From assembly GCA_016212515.1 (NCBI GenBank), contig JACRFZ010000095.1, forward strand, positions 1 to 64,000: a stretch of DNA of 64,000 nucleotides. The letters run 5' to 3'. Of the stretch, positions 62,697 through 64,000 are shown piece after piece (within the stretch, counting starts at the first letter, position 1; every line of letters starts with the position of its first letter). The translations under genes and the position numbers were made by a program. The notes beneath the pieces were generated by a model that saw only the letters and a list, made by a program, of their open reading frames with translations, was not told where the DNA came from and did not search any database. The DNA comes from Candidatus Melainabacteria bacterium (GTDB taxonomy: Bacteria; Cyanobacteriota; Vampirovibrionia; Obscuribacterales; Obscuribacteraceae).

Positions 62697-63386
62697 ATGC
62701 AACTTACTGCTGAAGTCAAGTACGATGGCTATGACGATCTGCCCCGGCAGCAAGAGGTAGCTTACGCCAATTCGGCCAATACCTATTTGAAGGCTGATGC
62801 CAGTACGGGCAAGCATTATTACGATCTAAATGCAGCCTCCAAAGGCTATAGCGGCCCCTGGCTCTTTGGTAAGCAAAAGGTGGAAGTGAATGTAAACGGT
62901 ATGCGTGGGCAGTGGATTCAGTGGTGCCCGGTGCCGGCCGACATTCGAGACGGCGTGCTCATGCGCGGCAATGTCATTTATCAAAACTCCGACGGCAGCT
63001 ATCGTATGAGCCCCGATGTCTATGAAGGAGTGGTCGAATCCGAGCATGGTTTCGAAGGCGGGCGTTATTTTGTGGGGCGCACCCAGCATACTTTCTATTC
63101 CAGAAATTTACCCGGCGGACAAATGAAGGTGGTGGCCAATCTCAAGATTCACCTTGACCAGAGATTGCCTTACAATCCCATGAGCGGCGGCGGCGGCGGC
63201 GGCGGCGGCGGCAGTGGCAATGGTGGCAGTGGTAGTGGCGGCGGTGGTACTGCTGCTTACGATTCTCAGGGTGCCGCTGCGCCTTATTCCAGCTATGATA
63301 GCGGTCAAGTGGTGGCGCCCCCGCAGGGAACTGAAACCGTGCCTACAATGAGCGAAGGGGCATCGGGCTCGGACAGTGGGTTCTAG
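62697..63386 (+). CDS. Gly-rich protein of unknown function
   Basis: 229 aa. ATG directly follows the TPR gene's stop codon, so the two are coupled. No signal peptide. The first 160 residues form a folded, aromatic-rich domain (GPWLFGKQKVEVNVNGMRGQWIQW, GGRYFVGRTQHTFYSRNLPGG). The rest is a poly-Gly/Ser stretch and a Ser/Tyr/Pro tail, likely disordered. No family recognised. Confidence 0.65.
   Translation: MQLTAEVKYDGYDDLPRQQEVAYANSANTYLKADASTGKHYYDLNAASKGYSGPWLFGKQKVEVNVNGMRGQWIQWCPVPADIRDGVLMRGNVIYQNSDGSYRMSPDVYEGVVESEHGFEGGRYFVGRTQHTFYSRNLPGGQMKVVANLKIHLDQRLPYNPMSGGGGGGGGGSGNGGSGSGGGGTAAYDSQGAAAPYSSYDSGQVVAPPQGTETVPTMSEGASGSDSGF
63186..63212 (+). repeat. (GGC)9 trinucleotide repeat
   Basis: Nine consecutive GGC codons encode poly-Gly inside the Gly-rich gene. 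It is prone to in-frame length change. Confidence 0.9.
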
Positions 63387-63397
63387 GTCGGTTTTTC

Positions 63398-64000
63398 ATG
63401 AAGACGGTGTGGATATCTAAGGGCCGTTTGCTCAGGGGCAGGGTGCTCTCTCTTGTCACCCTTTGTGCTGTCTGCGGTTTGATGCTCCCGGAACTCTCGG
63501 TACTGCCGGTATGTCAGGTATCACCTGTATCGCCTGTATCGCCTGTATCACCTGTATCTCCTGTATCGCCTGTATCACCTGTATCTACTGCGTCTACTGT
63601 ATCTCCTTTAGCTTTTGCCGCCAGGGCCGCGGAGCTGACGTATCCCCCCGACTATCTAAGCACCCTCAGGCAATACCAGAGCGCCAGGAATCTCTATCAG
63701 CGGCACCGGCAGATTTTTCAAAGCAATATCAATAGTCAGGGTTCACTCAACGTATCAGTGGAAAGCTCTCTCAAACTGGGAAATAAACCCAACTTCAAGA
63801 TGCCGTTCATAGATCTGCCAGATGATTGTCCGTTTCTGGATGTGGCTCACCGCGATTACGAAATCACCCAGATGGAAGAGTCTCTCGCCCAGCTTATTCC
63901 GGCCCTCTTTGCCAGTCGAGACAAGATTTCTCGCGGCGAGTATCGCGCTACCTGGCAAGATCTGATGCAACGTTCTCTCAATGTAGAGAAGGCGGTGGCT
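63398..64000 (+). CDS. Secreted protein, 3' end beyond window
   Basis: ATG 63398 opens a frame that stays open for 201 codons to the window edge. The N-terminus is basic then hydrophobic (GRVLSLVTLCAVCGLMLPELSVLPVC), followed by a VSP repeat block and LAFAARAAE, where signal cleavage may occur. The mature part starts LTYPPDYLSTLRQYQSARNLYQRHRQIF and is helical. No family recognised from the visible part. It lies 11 bp after the Gly-rich gene and probably belongs to the same operon. Confidence 0.7.
   Translation, partial: MKTVWISKGRLLRGRVLSLVTLCAVCGLMLPELSVLPVCQVSPVSPVSPVSPVSPVSPVSPVSTASTVSPLAFAARAAELTYPPDYLSTLRQYQSARNLYQRHRQIFQSNINSQGSLNVSVESSLKLGNKPNFKMPFIDLPDDCPFLDVAHRDYEITQMEESLAQLIPALFASRDKISRGEYRATWQDLMQRSLNVEKAVA
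63518..63607 (+). repeat. 9-bp tandem repeat encoding VSP
   Basis: Ten 9-bp units of the form GTATCNCCT: seven clean VSP units, then VST, AST and VSP. It lies between the hydrophobic signal core and the predicted cleavage region, and length changes keep the reading frame. Confidence 0.92.

Noticed and set aside
63518..63607. Short regular repeats as a CRISPR array
   Set aside because: Units are 9 bp, contiguous and coding, with no spacers and no cas genes in the window.
63463..63735. Open frame with Cys-Ile-Ala/Thr repeats (CIACITCI)
   Set aside because: This is the alternate reading of the 9-bp VSP repeat. The frame from 63398 has a start, a signal peptide and no stop to the window edge.

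Overview
This 64 kb window is a compact stretch of bacterial chromosome. Most genes are secreted, membrane or signalling proteins with a Gram-negative-like export repertoire: many signal peptides, lipoprotein-type Cys boxes, TadE, SpoIID, patatin, a bacterial serpin, DUF2252, DUF3160, DUF2142 and a CHAT protease. There is also one tRNA-Pro. Protein-only TPR expansion, a TPR-CHAT protein, PATAN/DUF4388 and frequent TTG/GTG starts would suit a non-photosynthetic cyanobacterial relative (Vampirovibrionia/Melainabacteria, Obscuribacterales). That assignment is an inference from gene content; no rRNA or marker tree is available here.

Layout. 1-2722: 3' part of an SbcC-type nuclease ATPase. 2.9-3.7 kb: an antitoxin with a TGTACA operator and a broken PIN toxin. 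3.8-5.7 kb: a secreted glycosidase-like protein and a TadE-like protein. 5.9-12.2 kb: an accessory island with a 1354-aa Cap4-like nuclease/STAND NTPase/TPR protein (candidate anti-phage effector). It is bracketed by decayed copies of two genes that also exist intact in the window (SbcC at 1-2722 and the PATAN membrane sensor at 12258-14771). One of these remnants is a chimera of both genes.

12.2-27.4 kb: PATAN/degenerate-GGDEF sensor with a DUF2142 membrane protein, a uridine kinase-like protein, a 1644-aa hybrid histidine kinase, then a penicillin acylase - DUF3160 - small secreted protein operon. 27.6-40.6 kb: TPR proteins, SpoIID, an OmpR-type regulator, a TPR-CHAT protease, a Spy/CpxP-like protein, histidine phosphatase, class II aldolase and a zinc-ribbon/SH3 protein, followed by tRNA-Pro(UGG). 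40.8-50.9 kb: small Cys-rich proteins, patatin, DUF2252, a double-retropepsin protein and two tandem EF-hand paralogues. 51-64 kb: DUF1444-like lipoprotein, a PP2C / NarL regulator / histidine kinase-SAF operon, secreted proteins, prfC, a serpin and TPR/Gly-rich proteins. The last gene runs off the window and carries a 9-bp tandem repeat at its signal peptide.

The genes best linked by context are the STAND defence candidate, the PP2C-RR-HK(SAF) signalling operon, the acylase-DUF3160 operon and the toxin-antitoxin remnant. Most other genes look individually transcribed.
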